The translations under genes were made by a program, and so were the position numbers. The notes beneath the pieces are model-generated. The model ran no database searches. It was not told the origin of the DNA and worked only from the letters and a program-made list of their open reading frames with translations. A stretch of DNA of 57,262 nucleotides from Paludibacteraceae bacterium (GTDB lineage Bacteria > Bacteroidota > Bacteroidia > Bacteroidales > Paludibacteraceae): the NCBI GenBank assembly GCA_024401555.1, contig JAKSKV010000018.1:1-57262 (forward strand), given 5' to 3'. Positions 17,274 through 25,923 of this stretch are shown here, in pieces (the stretch's first letter is position 1; each line of letters begins with the position of its first letter).

Positions 17274-19589
17274 TTAGCGCAGGATCACCTTATTGTTTTG
17301 GATGAAATAGATGCCTTTGTCCAAGTCGTATATCTTCGTCTCACCTGGTTGGATGTGAGTTTTTTTGACAATTTGGCCCATTGCGTTGAGAATCGTCACG
17401 TCGCCAGCTTGCTCTGACTCGATGTGGAGCACACCCTCTATGCCGTAAGCGTTAATGGTTTTGCTCTTGATGTTCGACGGATTTTTTCCCAAGCCAACCG
17501 TAAACATACTCAATATAGGGCAACCATTGTTCGTAGCGCTCCAACTATAGAGTTCTGTCTGAGGATATAGCTCTTCCAAGCGTGGAATCTGTGCGTTCAA
17601 GGTATCGACAAACTCCAGGGATTTCATCTCGCGCTCGCTCTTTGCTGTTACGAAAATGTTTAGGAGGGAGAGGTCTGTATCTCCTGAAGAGCGGACGTAA
17701 CGCGCACTGTCATAATAGCAATGAGAAACGCCCACCTCCGCATTTTCGAATACGAATGGGCTTATCAGACTATGATTACCGCTCTTCGCAACCTCGCAAG
17801 AGGCAAAACAGTTCTCTACGATCGAAGTGGGTTTCAAGGCGCCCACAAAACCGGCTACCTTTCCTTCTCCCTTTACGGATCCTGTGTTGTAGCAATTGAG
17901 AATGGTTCCGTCCACCGCCACGCCGACAAAGCCAGCGGCGCCCTCATGACAGGTGCCGACCACCTGCGCCGAACTGCCGCAGTTGTAGATGAGGGATGAT
18001 TCGGCATAGGCGCAAATCGATCCGACGAAACATCCCTCCATATAGGAATCCTCCACCATCAAGTTCTTGATGGTAGCGCCATTGGCGCGGGAGAAGAGTC
18101 CTGCGAAGGCGTAGCCATCTTGTTGGTTGAGCCCCTTTATGGTATAGCCGTTGCCGTCGAAGACGCCGTTGAAAGGTGTGCCGCAGCATAGGTCGCTTCC
18201 TCCGATGGAGGGCCACTTGCCATCCTGACACTCGTTGCTCATATTGATGTTGTTCATTAAACGAGCCGATATGCCTGTCGCACCTCCATTTACCGCATCA
18301 CGGAATAGACTCAATTGCTGGGCGTTCCTGATAAGGTAAAAACCCTCCTCATCTTTGTCTATCAATTCGTCGTTGATGATCTTAGTGACCACCACCACCG
18401 TGTCGGAGACTACATTTTTACCGTCAAATTGGTCTGAGAAGATATAGCGGAACGACTTCTCGTCGCAAACTGGAAGTGTCATGCTTTTTTTGAATATCTC
18501 AATGCTGAAATAGTCACCTCGGTAATTGATCACAAAATCTTCGGTAGGCGTGTAGTAGTTGTTGGCAATGTGGGGATATTCATCCTCATTTTGCTTCTGC
18601 TCCCAAGTCAGGTACATGATCATTAGGTTGAAATTGGAGACCATGACGGACGATTGGGTGTTTTTCAGAAAGCCGTTTAGGGAGTTGAGCAGCGTTCCAT
18701 CCTTGAATTTGTTTTTGCCCCAGAATGCGACTGCTGACTCGTAACTGTGCACCTGAGCCAAATCTTCCAACGAGAAGCAGGAGGTAAGGCCTACGTTCAC
18801 ACGTCCGCCTCTCTCGCCCACAAAGCAACCTTTGGCCAATCCGCTGATTTTTCCGTAACTATAACAGTTGGTGAACTCGCAACCGCTTGTGTGGCCTACA
18901 AACCCTGCCACAATACCTTTTTGCGTCAATTCGTTACCCTCGTAACGGTAGTATGATTTCACTCGTCCGACATTATAACAATTGTCGAAACTGCACTCGT
19001 TGGCACATCCAGTCAGGCCGCCTACCGCATTGGTGCCCACGACAAGGGCGCTGTTGCTGCAGTTGACGATATTTGCGCTCTTCATCTCTATGCCAGCGCA
19101 GATACCGCCAACATTCTCTGCTCCGATGACATCACCTACCACATGGCAGTTATTGATCAGCATCTTCCCGTTGGAGCCCGATCCTAAAACTAACAAGGCC
19201 GAAGTGTTGTCGCCTCCCCGAACATAAAAATCCTTAACAATCAAATTTTGGATGATATCAGCACAGTAGAAAAGTGCTTGATTCGCTTCGTTCGTGTCGA
19301 TGTATAGGTGTGATATGGTATGGTTTCCGCCATCGAATCTAATCGATTTTTTCAGTGGGTTGATAGGCGTCCAATTCTGTTTTTCGCCACATACGGTGGA
19401 TAGATCTATGTCAGCGGTGAGGCGTCCGTTCATGGATGTCCCCTCGTTGACACTGGTACAGAAGGTCAAGAAATCAGAGGTGTTTTCGATCAGATAATAA
19501 CCATCCGCATCCTTTTCCAAACTGAAAACCATAACGCTTTGTAGGCATAGCACACAAACGGCTGTTATTTTGCGAAATACATTTTTCAT
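17274..19589 (-). CDS. Secreted GLUG-repeat protein with T9SS sorting domain
   Basis: About 771 residues. A signal peptide (from MKNVFRKITAVCVLC) is followed by two similar halves, each starting with a YLI.N...F....N.G segment and then many GLUG-type beta repeats (for example GGLTGCANECSFDNCYN, AGFVGALKPTSIVENCF), which suggests a beta-helix surface protein. The last 70 residues form a type A T9SS C-terminal domain (VTILNAMGQIVKKT, then DLDKGIYFIQNNK). The frame could start 15 residues earlier at 19634, but the Met at 19589 begins a normal signal peptide and lies downstream of a good promoter. Probable adhesin or surface-layer component; ligand unknown. Confidence 0.87.
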   Translation of the reverse strand: MKNVFRKITAVCVLCLQSVMVFSLEKDADGYYLIENTSDFLTFCTSVNEGTSMNGRLTADIDLSTVCGEKQNWTPINPLKKSIRFDGGNHTISHLYIDTNEANQALFYCADIIQNLIVKDFYVRGGDNTSALLVLGSGSNGKMLINNCHVVGDVIGAENVGGICAGIEMKSANIVNCSNSALVVGTNAVGGLTGCANECSFDNCYNVGRVKSYYRYEGNELTQKGIVAGFVGHTSGCEFTNCYSYGKISGLAKGCFVGERGGRVNVGLTSCFSLEDLAQVHSYESAVAFWGKNKFKDGTLLNSLNGFLKNTQSSVMVSNFNLMIMYLTWEQKQNEDEYPHIANNYYTPTEDFVINYRGDYFSIEIFKKSMTLPVCDEKSFRYIFSDQFDGKNVVSDTVVVVTKIINDELIDKDEEGFYLIRNAQQLSLFRDAVNGGATGISARLMNNINMSNECQDGKWPSIGGSDLCCGTPFNGVFDGNGYTIKGLNQQDGYAFAGLFSRANGATIKNLMVEDSYMEGCFVGSICAYAESSLIYNCGSSAQVVGTCHEGAAGFVGVAVDGTILNCYNTGSVKGEGKVAGFVGALKPTSIVENCFASCEVAKSGNHSLISPFVFENAEVGVSHCYYDSARYVRSSGDTDLSLLNIFVTAKSEREMKSLEFVDTLNAQIPRLEELYPQTELYSWSATNNGCPILSMFTVGLGKNPSNIKSKTINAYGIEGVLHIESEQAGDVTILNAMGQIVKKTHIQPGETKIYDLDKGIYFIQNNKVILR

Positions 19590-19614
19590 TCGATTGTACT
19601 TGTGGAATATGTTG

Positions 19615-19645
19615 CGAAAATAATGAAATGTCATAAAATATCAAA
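19615..19645 (-). promoter_or_regulatory. Promoter of the GLUG-repeat gene
   Basis: On minus: TTTG, a 19-base spacer, TATTTTCG (one mismatch to TAnnTTTG). It ends 25 bases before the ATG at 19589. If transcription starts about 7 bases further on, the longer reading frame from 19634 could not be translated from it. Confidence 0.65.
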
Positions 19646-19728
19646 AGAGTACGTGAAAAGATGCGGTATTTTTTCTGTATATGACCTTCTGATTTATACC
19701 TAAAATTGGCTTTGTAATGATAAAATGT

Positions 19729-19765
19729 AAAAAAATCCGGACCATAAGGATGATCCGGATTTTTT
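19729..19765 (-). terminator. Terminator of asnS
   Basis: AAAAAAATCCGGA and TCCGGATTTTTT flank a 12-base loop. On minus the hairpin is followed by seven T, 20 bases beyond the asnS stop. Confidence 0.85.
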
Positions 19766-19784
19766 GCTTTGTAAATTTATGGGA

Positions 19785-21179
19785 TTAAAAATCCGCAGTC
19801 TTTGGTGTTCTTGGGAAAGGAATCACGTCACGGATGTTTTGCATACCCGTCACGAAGAGCATCAAACGCTCGAATCCAAGACCGAATCCAGCGTGAGGGC
19901 ATGATCCGTATTTACGGGTATCCAAGTACCACCACATATCCTTCATAGGAATGTTCAACTCAGTGATGCGCTCCATCAACTTGTCGTAGCTCTCCTCACG
20001 GACGCTACCACCGATGATCTCGCCAATTTGAGGGAACAATACATCCGTTCCTTGAACAGTCTTGCCATCCTCGTTTTGCTTCATGTAGAAGGCCTTGATC
20101 TCCTTAGGGTAGTTGATCATGATGACTGGCTTCTGGAAGTGCTCCTCCACCAAGAAACGCTCATGCTCGCTGGCCAAGTCGCAACCCCAGTAAACAGGGA
20201 ATTCGAACTTCTTTCCTTTGGCGATCGCCTCTTCCAAGATCTTGATACCCTCTGTATATGGCAATCTGACGAACTCGGTGGCCACCACAGACTTCAAGCG
20301 CTCGATCAAGCCCTTGTCGATCATGTTGTTCAAGAAGGTCAAATCGTCCATACAGTTCTCCAAAGCCCAGTTGACGCAGAACTTGATGAACTCCTCTTCC
20401 AAATCCATCAACTCAGGAAGGTCGATGAAGGCAACCTCTGGCTCGATCATCCAGAACTCTGCCAAGTGGCGAGGCGTATTGGAGTTCTCGGCACGGAAAG
20501 TAGGACCGAAAGTATAGATGGCACCAAGTGCGGTAGCGCCCAACTCGCCCTCCAATTGACCAGAAACGGTCAAACTGGTTTGCTTGCCGAAGAAATCATC
20601 GTCGTATTTGATGGATCCGTTCTCATCCTTCTTCAAATCGTAAAGGTTCTGGGTGGTGACTTGGAACATTTGTCCAGCGCCCTCGCAGTCGGAAGCGGTG
20701 ATGATAGGGGAGTGCCAGTAGAAAAATCCTTTCTGGTGGAAGAATTGGTGGATGGCAATCGCCATGTTGTGACGGATTCTGAGAACAGCGCCAAATGTGT
20801 TGGTCCTTGGTCTGAGGTGAGCGATACCACGAAGGAACTCCATGGTGTGTCCCTTCTTTTGCAATGGGTAGGTGTTGTCTGCCAAACCATAAATTTGGAT
20901 CTCGTCGGCTTGGATCTCAACCGCTTGTCCTGCACCCTCTGATTTCACCAACTTACCAGTAACGCTCAAACATGCGCCTGTGGTGATGGATTTGAGCAAC
21001 TCCTCTTCGAACTTCACTACGTCAGCCACAATTTGGATGTTGTTGATAGTGGAACCATCATTCAATGCGATAAAGTTCACCTCTTTGTTGCCGCGTTTGG
21101 TGCGGACCCAACCCTTTACATTTACAGTTTCGCCGAATTGCGTCATCTTGATCGCGTCGACAATCCTCGTTCTTTTCAT
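19785..21179 (-). CDS. asnS: Asparaginyl-tRNA synthetase
   Basis: Class IIb synthetase charging tRNA-Asn, 464 residues. The N-terminal OB fold ([17 protein letters not shown]) is followed by the class II core: motif 2 around [21 protein letters not shown], and motif 3 [15 protein letters not shown] close to the C-terminus. The [11 protein letters not shown] ending and EFWMIEPE separate it from AspRS. With aspS at the start of the window and a separate AsnRS, direct charging of Asn is expected. Confidence 0.97.
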   Translation of the reverse strand: MKRTRIVDAIKMTQFGETVNVKGWVRTKRGNKEVNFIALNDGSTINNIQIVADVVKFEEELLKSITTGACLSVTGKLVKSEGAGQAVEIQADEIQIYGLADNTYPLQKKGHTMEFLRGIAHLRPRTNTFGAVLRIRHNMAIAIHQFFHQKGFFYWHSPIITASDCEGAGQMFQVTTQNLYDLKKDENGSIKYDDDFFGKQTSLTVSGQLEGELGATALGAIYTFGPTFRAENSNTPRHLAEFWMIEPEVAFIDLPELMDLEEEFIKFCVNWALENCMDDLTFLNNMIDKGLIERLKSVVATEFVRLPYTEGIKILEEAIAKGKKFEFPVYWGCDLASEHERFLVEEHFQKPVIMINYPKEIKAFYMKQNEDGKTVQGTDVLFPQIGEIIGGSVREESYDKLMERITELNIPMKDMWWYLDTRKYGSCPHAGFGLGFERLMLFVTGMQNIRDVIPFPRTPKTADF

Positions 21180-21214
21180 ATGCTATATGTTTTTATATTC
21201 CTATAAATAATGAG

Positions 21215-21245
21215 CAAAGTTACAAATTTGTCAGAAATCAACAAT
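21215..21245 (-). promoter_or_regulatory. Promoter of asnS
   Basis: On minus: ATTG, 19-base spacer, TAACTTTG (exact -7 box), ending 35 bases before the asnS ATG. The -33 box overlaps the last codons of ispD. Confidence 0.65.
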
Positions 21246-21921
21246 CATTTTTCCTCAAAAACGCCTCTGCTAATATCAAATCGAAAGAAGTGGTGATTTT
21301 GATGTTCTCTCGATTACCATCCGTCAGCGTCATCTTGTGGCCCAAACGCTCCACTACGCTGGCGTCGTCGGTGAATTCCTCGCAGTAATCTTGTTCGTAG
21401 GCCTTCCAAAGCAAATCGGCCCGAAATACTTGCGGCGTCTGCACCAATCGGTATTCCGCACGGTTTTTCGCTTCGTTTCCTCCTTTGAGGTCCACCTTGC
21501 GGATGGAGTCCACCAGCGGAATCGCAGGGACAGCGGCTCCGTTCATGGCCGCAGCCTTGTAAGCCTCCTCAATCACTTGGTGGGAGACAAAAGGACGCAC
21601 GCCATCATGGACGCCCACGCAGGCTTCCGGATCGTTCGGCACCAGCGCCAATCCGTTTTTCACGGAGTGGAACCGAGTCTCTCCTCCCAAGGCCAACTGG
21701 TAAGGAATTTTGAAGTCGTATTCGACGCAAAGGTTCTTCCAATAGGAGATTTGCGATTCGGGCAAGACCAAGATGATGCCCATTTGTGGGTCGTATTGGT
21801 GGAACTGGGAGAGTGTGCGCATTAGGATAGGGGAGCCGTCCACTGGCAAAAATTGCTTAGGAATATCTCCTCCCATACGAAGGCCCTTGCCTCCCGCGAC
21901 GATGATAACGTACTTCTTCAT
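21238..21921 (-). CDS. ispD: 2-C-methyl-D-erythritol 4-phosphate cytidylyltransferase
   Basis: Third step of the MEP isoprenoid pathway: MEP + CTP gives CDP-ME. The nucleotide-binding N-terminus is VAGGKGLRMGGDIPKQF, followed by the ALGGETRFHSVKNGL and HDGVRPFV motifs and the C-terminal DDASVVERLG and GNRENIKITT motifs, all standard. 227 residues from the Met at 21921; the frame could extend 7 residues further. It ends 58 bases before asnS, which has its own promoter. Confidence 0.95.
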   Translation of the reverse strand: MKKYVIIVAGGKGLRMGGDIPKQFLPVDGSPILMRTLSQFHQYDPQMGIILVLPESQISYWKNLCVEYDFKIPYQLALGGETRFHSVKNGLALVPNDPEACVGVHDGVRPFVSHQVIEEAYKAAAMNGAAVPAIPLVDSIRKVDLKGGNEAKNRAEYRLVQTPQVFRADLLWKAYEQDYCEEFTDDASVVERLGHKMTLTDGNRENIKITTSFDLILAEAFLRKNDC

Positions 21922-21940
21922 AAGCGAATAGGCTAAAAAC

Positions 21941-21964
21941 AAAAAAAGCCACCGAATAGGTGGC
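21941..21964 (-). terminator. Terminator of the tRNA-Val operon
   Basis: On minus: GCCACC-TATTC-GGTGGC followed by seven T. It lies 19 bases beyond the CCA end of the last tRNA and just upstream of ispD. Confidence 0.88.
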
Positions 21965-21982
21965 GACTTGATTACTTTTAAT

Positions 21983-22060
21983 TGGTGGTCCCACTAGGAT
22001 TCGAACCTAGGACCCCCTGCTTGTAAGGCAGGTGCTCTAAACCAGCTGAGCTATAAGACC
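21983..22060 (-). tRNA. tRNA-Val(TAC), copy 3 of the array
   Basis: A complete cloverleaf on minus beginning GGTCTTATAGCTCAGCTGG, with anticodon loop CTTACAA between CCTGC and GCAGG (anticodon TAC) and T-loop GGTTCGAATCC. The 3' CCA is encoded. Identical to the other two copies. Confidence 0.97.
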
Positions 22061-22109
22061 GAATAGTTTGTTTTACGAACGCCCTCTTGGCGATCTGATT
22101 ACTTTTAAT

Positions 22110-22187
22110 TGGTGGTCCCACTAGGATTCGAACCTAGGACCCCCTGCTTGTAAGGCAGGTGCTCTAAACCAGCTGAGCTATAAGACC
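22110..22187 (-). tRNA. tRNA-Val(TAC), copy 2 of the array
   Basis: Same 78 bases as the neighbouring copies, with encoded CCA and anticodon TAC. Confidence 0.97.
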
Positions 22188-22236
22188 GAATAGTTTGTTT
22201 TACGAACGCCCTCTTGGCGATCTGATTACTTTTAAT

Positions 22237-22314
22237 TGGTGGTCCCACTAGGATTCGAACCTAGGACCCCCTGCTTGTAAGGCAGGTGCTCTAAACCAGC
22301 TGAGCTATAAGACC
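22237..22314 (-). tRNA. tRNA-Val(TAC), copy 1 (promoter-proximal)
   Basis: Same 78 bases as the other copies, with encoded CCA and anticodon TAC. It is the first tRNA behind the promoter at 22368-22398. Confidence 0.97.
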
Positions 22315-22367
22315 ATTTGACTAATATTTCAACACCCTTAACAAGGGGCTTTCCTTCAAAAGCGATG

Positions 22368-22398
22368 CAAAGGTAGGTGTTAATTTCTAAACTACAAA
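22368..22398 (-). promoter_or_regulatory. Strong promoter of the tRNA-Val array
   Basis: On minus: TTTG, a 19-base spacer, TACCTTTG, a perfect match to the Bacteroidota consensus. About 50 bases of leader with a CCCTT-GTT-AAGGG hairpin precede the first tRNA. Confidence 0.8.
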
Positions 22399-22494
22399 AT
22401 ATTTTCAACGATTTTTTTCTTCATTTTTCAAGTTGTTGTTGCCAATTCAAAAAAAACACTCTATCTTAGCGGTATATATAAACTTCTAATCGTT

Positions 22495-22962
22495 ATGGAT
22501 ACGAGTTTCTCTTACTTCAAAAAGTCAATTGCACATGCGCTTGTGCTTTATCTTACCGTAGTTGTGCCTTTATATTCGTTGGCAGGATTTATCTCATTGG
22601 CAGAACATATGGGCGATACTTCAATAGATTGCCAAGCAACCTACCTCTCTCTCGTAAAATATCTTTTGATAGGCACATTGGCTGCGATTGCTCTATTTGA
22701 CGCCAAGTTTGGGAAAGAGAACGTACCGTATCGCGGTGTACTGTTCTTAGCGCTCAACGCCTTGATTTTCGCTTCAGTCAACTATGTCGCGTTTGTTTAT
22801 ATGTTTATGGACGATTTGTGTTCCGACAAGGTTGACGGACAATTTATACTAGGCGTCTGGTATTCCGCGTTATGGTCTGTCTTGGTGGTGGTTGCGAATG
22901 GATTGGTTTTGGATTGGATGAAAAAGAATCGCAAGGAAACAGAAACAGAATGGGAGGCGTAG
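22495..22962 (+). CDS. Small four-helix membrane protein, unknown function
   Basis: 155 residues with four hydrophobic segments (about residues 13-33, 52-68, 81-104 and 120-141) and a charged C-terminal tail ending KKNRKETETEWEA. No known motif. Size and topology resemble the protein encoded after recR in this window, but I see no clear sequence similarity. It is divergent from the tRNA-Val array. Its TAG stop is formed by the first bases of a perfect 28-base palindrome. Confidence 0.72.
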   Translation: MDTSFSYFKKSIAHALVLYLTVVVPLYSLAGFISLAEHMGDTSIDCQATYLSLVKYLLIGTLAAIALFDAKFGKENVPYRGVLFLALNALIFASVNYVAFVYMFMDDLCSDKVDGQFILGVWYSALWSVLVVVANGLVLDWMKKNRKETETEWEA

Positions 22963-22986
22963 AGACGCACGGCCGTGCGTCTCTAC
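22959..22986. repeat. Perfect 28-base GC-rich palindrome (REP-like element)
   Basis: Arms GTAGAGACGCACGG and CCGTGCGTCTCTAC with no loop and no mismatch. It sits between convergent genes and overlaps the stop of the upstream membrane protein. There is no T tract, so it is not a typical terminator. Similar GTAGAGACGC...GCGTCTCTAC palindromes are dispersed REP-like repeats in Bacteroidota and cyanobacteria. Confidence 0.8.
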
Positions 22987-22996
22987 AGCCTGTCAA

Positions 22997-24277
22997 TCAT
23001 ATAATTTCCGCCACCAAATAGGTGCTGCCACCCACATAGATCAGATCCGCATCGTCCGCATCCTTTAAGGCTGCCTGATAGGCCTCCTCAACAGTAGGAT
23101 AGGTGTTGCCCTTCAACCCTTTTTCGGCGGCTAAATCCCTTAGTTTTCCCTCTGGCATGGCACGATGGCTTTGTGCCTTTGTTAAGTAATAGACCGCCTC
23201 TTTCGGCATCAACTCCAAGACGTGGCTCACGTCCTTATCACCCACCATGCCGAAGACGATGCGAAGTTGCTTGCAAGGGATGCTCTTCAATTGTTTCACC
23301 ACATATTGAATGCCGCCCACATTGTGTCCTGTGTCACATACCACATAAGGCACCTCCTTCAATCTCTGCCAACGGCCCAACAGATGGGTTTGATCGATGG
23401 TATGCTCAAAGCCATGGCGCATGCTCTCCTTTGTGATCGCATAACCAAGGTGCTTCAACTCCTCCACGGTACGCAAAGCAGTCGCCATGTTCTTCTCTTG
23501 ATAGATGCCCATCAAAGGAGTGCGAACCAGTTCCTCGCCGATTTGGAAAAGTTGGAACTGTTGACGATAGGAGGCTTCGATGCCCAAGAATTCACTCTTC
23601 TGTGTATCAGCGAAATAAATAGGTGTATTCACCTCTTCCGCTTTGTCGATGAAGAGTTGCTTCACAGCGCCTTCCGCTTCGCCAATCACCACAGGAACGC
23701 CTTGTTTGATGATACCAGCCTTTTCTCCTGCGATTTTCACCTCTGTATCACCCAATAGGTTCATATGGTCCATACTGATATTGGTGATGACGCAAAGGTC
23801 TGGAGAGATCAAATTGGTACTATCCAATCGCCCGCCTAGGCCTACCTCAATCACCGCCACATCCACCTGCTCTTGGCGGAAGTAGTCAAAGGCCATCGCC
23901 ACACAGACCTCAAAGAAAGAAGGGGTCACCTTCTCGATCAAGGCACGGTGTTTCTCCACGAAATCGATGACGTACGACTCTGGAACCATTTCGCCGTTCA
24001 CGCGGATCCGTTCACGGAAATCCCTCAAATGGGGAGAGGTGAACAACCCCACCTTGTAGCCGGACGATTGTAGGATTGAGGCCAACGTGTGGGAAACCGA
24101 CCCCTTTCCATTGGTGCCACCTACGTGGATGGTACGGTAAGATTCATGCGGATGACCGAAATAGTTGTCCATCTCAATCATACTCTCGATGCCTGGTTTA
24201 TAGCCGGAGGTGCCGACATTTTGAAAACTGGGCATGCGGCTAAATATATAGTCTATTGTTTCTTGGTAAGTCATCAT
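22997..24277 (-). CDS. folC: Bifunctional folylpolyglutamate / dihydrofolate synthase
   Basis: Adds glutamate to dihydropteroate and extends the polyglutamate tail of folates. Mur-ligase fold of 426 residues: ATP-binding GGTNGKGSVSH near residue 53, SPHLRDFRERI, the VIEVGLGGRLDSTN motif, the central SMDHMNLLG, then the C-terminal domain with CDTGHNVGG. Two Met codons begin the frame (24277 or 24274). Convergent with the small membrane protein gene. Confidence 0.95.
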   Translation of the reverse strand: MMTYQETIDYIFSRMPSFQNVGTSGYKPGIESMIEMDNYFGHPHESYRTIHVGGTNGKGSVSHTLASILQSSGYKVGLFTSPHLRDFRERIRVNGEMVPESYVIDFVEKHRALIEKVTPSFFEVCVAMAFDYFRQEQVDVAVIEVGLGGRLDSTNLISPDLCVITNISMDHMNLLGDTEVKIAGEKAGIIKQGVPVVIGEAEGAVKQLFIDKAEEVNTPIYFADTQKSEFLGIEASYRQQFQLFQIGEELVRTPLMGIYQEKNMATALRTVEELKHLGYAITKESMRHGFEHTIDQTHLLGRWQRLKEVPYVVCDTGHNVGGIQYVVKQLKSIPCKQLRIVFGMVGDKDVSHVLELMPKEAVYYLTKAQSHRAMPEGKLRDLAAEKGLKGNTYPTVEEAYQAALKDADDADLIYVGGSTYLVAEII

Positions 24278-24304
24278 ATTATTTATCGTTTTTTTTCAAT
24301 AATA

Positions 24305-24335
24305 TTTGGTTTATTCCAAATTTTAAGTAACTTTA
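24305..24335 (+). promoter_or_regulatory. Promoter of the PhoH-family gene
   Basis: TTTG, 19-base spacer, TAACTTTA (one mismatch). The leader then contains a GGTAGC...GCTACC hairpin at 24346-24366 before the ATG. Confidence 0.6.
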
Positions 24336-24408
24336 CGAATACGAAGGTAGCAATAATATCGCTACCTCCCACAAAAAATTAACCTTTATTGATTAACACT
24401 TAAATTGA

Positions 24409-25743
24409 ATGACCATGGGCGCTAAGAAGAATTTCGTATTGGATACCAATGTTATCCTTCACGATTACAAGTGTATTTACAATTTCCAAGAGAACGACAT
24501 ATATTTGCCAATCACCGTGCTCGAGGAGTTGGATAAATTCAAAAAAGGAAATGACCAAATCAACTATAATGCGCGGGAGTTTGTCCGCGAATTGGATACC
24601 CTCTGCAACGACAAGGCGATTTTCGGCAAAGGAGTCTCTTTAGGCAAGGGACTTGGTAAACTGATCATTGTCACGAGTGCGGAATACCCTAAGAAGATTT
24701 CGGAAGCTTTTTCTGAGAAAATTCCAGACCACAAGATTCTTGCTGTGGTGGATCTTGTTCAAACCCAAAATCCTAAGACCAAGACCATTCTTGTTTCCAA
24801 GGATGTGAATTTGCGCGTAAAGGCGAAATCGTTGGGAATGGAGGCCGAGGACTACAGCACAGACAAGGTGACAAACACCGATATCTTCGACCAAGCGCAA
24901 GCCACATTCGACAATGTGGACGCTGACTTGATCGATCAATTGTACTCATCCTCCACAGGTATGCCGCTCAGCGACTTCAAGTTGCCTCAAGAGGTGGAGA
25001 ACAACCAGTGCTTCATCCTGAAGAGTACCCGTTCGACCGTTATGGCCCGCTACAATGCGAACACCCAGCTGGTGGAGAAGGTAAAGAAAGAGAAGGCGTT
25101 CGGTATCGAAGGTAGAAATGCGGAGCAGACCTTCGCACTCAACGCATTGTTGGACGATGATATCAAGTTGGTGGCTATCTCAGGACGTGCCGGTACTGGA
25201 AAAACACTCTTGGCTTTGGCAGCCGCTTTGCAACAAAACGAGAAGTACCAACAAATCCTTTTGGCTAGACCAATCGTGGCGATGTCCAACAAGGATCTTG
25301 GATTCTTGCCAGGAGACGAGAAGCAAAAGGTGGCTCCATATATGCAACCATTGTTCGATAACTTGAATGTGATCAAACACCAATTCGGACCTACCAGCAA
25401 GGAGATAAAGCTATTGGAGGAGATGCAAAAGAGCGAGAAACTCATCATTGAGGCTTTGGCCTTCATCCGTGGACGTAGTTTGAGCAACACCTATTTCATC
25501 GTGGACGAGGCGCAAAACTTGACTCCTCACGAGATCAAGACCATCATCACTCGTGCCGGAGAAGGCTGTAAGATGGTATTCTGCGGAGACGTTCAACAAA
25601 TCGATACACCATACTTGGATATGCAATCCAACGGTTTGGTCTATATGATTGATAAGATGAAGGGACAAAAGATCTTCTCCCACGTCAATTTGATCAAGGG
25701 CGAGCGTAGCTTCTTGTCAGAGTTGGCCAGCGCATTGCTTTAA
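24409..25743 (+). CDS. PIN domain-PhoH ATPase (PhoH2-type)
   Basis: 444 residues. The N-terminal PIN nuclease-like domain (VLDTNVILHDY, EELDKFKKG, NYNAREFVREL; last acidic site around SKDVNLRVKA) is followed by a PhoH ATPase domain with Walker A GRAGTGKT near residue 259 and Walker B FIVDEAQN. This fusion is the PhoH2 architecture, for which RNA helicase plus RNase activity has been reported in mycobacteria. The second Met (24415, MGAKKNF) may be the true start. It has its own promoter and terminator, so it is monocistronic. Confidence 0.9.
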   Translation: MTMGAKKNFVLDTNVILHDYKCIYNFQENDIYLPITVLEELDKFKKGNDQINYNAREFVRELDTLCNDKAIFGKGVSLGKGLGKLIIVTSAEYPKKISEAFSEKIPDHKILAVVDLVQTQNPKTKTILVSKDVNLRVKAKSLGMEAEDYSTDKVTNTDIFDQAQATFDNVDADLIDQLYSSSTGMPLSDFKLPQEVENNQCFILKSTRSTVMARYNANTQLVEKVKKEKAFGIEGRNAEQTFALNALLDDDIKLVAISGRAGTGKTLLALAAALQQNEKYQQILLARPIVAMSNKDLGFLPGDEKQKVAPYMQPLFDNLNVIKHQFGPTSKEIKLLEEMQKSEKLIIEALAFIRGRSLSNTYFIVDEAQNLTPHEIKTIITRAGEGCKMVFCGDVQQIDTPYLDMQSNGLVYMIDKMKGQKIFSHVNLIKGERSFLSELASALL

Positions 25744-25766
25744 TGAATTAAAAACATTCATCATAG

Positions 25767-25802
25767 AGTGGGGACTGCAGCAATGTATGTCCCCACTTTT
25801 TT
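25767..25802 (+). terminator. Terminator of the PhoH-family gene
   Basis: Stem AGTGGGGAC/GTCCCCACT followed by T tract, 23 bases after the stop. Confidence 0.9.
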
Positions 25803-25899
25803 GTCTATACAAATTGGCGAGAAGATACTGGTTGGCTTATTTTAACCATTTTTGAGAAACAATATTGAATATCTGTTTATTTGGAACGGATATTTTCGC

Positions 25900-25907
25900 T
25901 AATTTTG
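25900..25907 (+). promoter_or_regulatory. Probable -7 box of era
   Basis: TAATTTTG, an exact -7 element, 16 bases before the era ATG. A TTTG is present 16 bases upstream, shorter than the usual 19-21 spacer. Confidence 0.45.
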
Positions 25908-25923
25908 CGGAAAATTATCGATA

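Larger units (their letters stand above)
21983..22314 (-). repeat. 127-base tandem repeat (tRNA plus 49-base spacer)
   Basis: The three tRNA genes are spaced exactly 127 bases apart, and the two 49-base spacers are identical. The spacer holds a small CGCC-CTCTT-GGCG hairpin. The sequence after the last tRNA retains GATTACTTTTAAT and parts of the spacer, so the array grew by tandem duplication. Confidence 0.95.
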
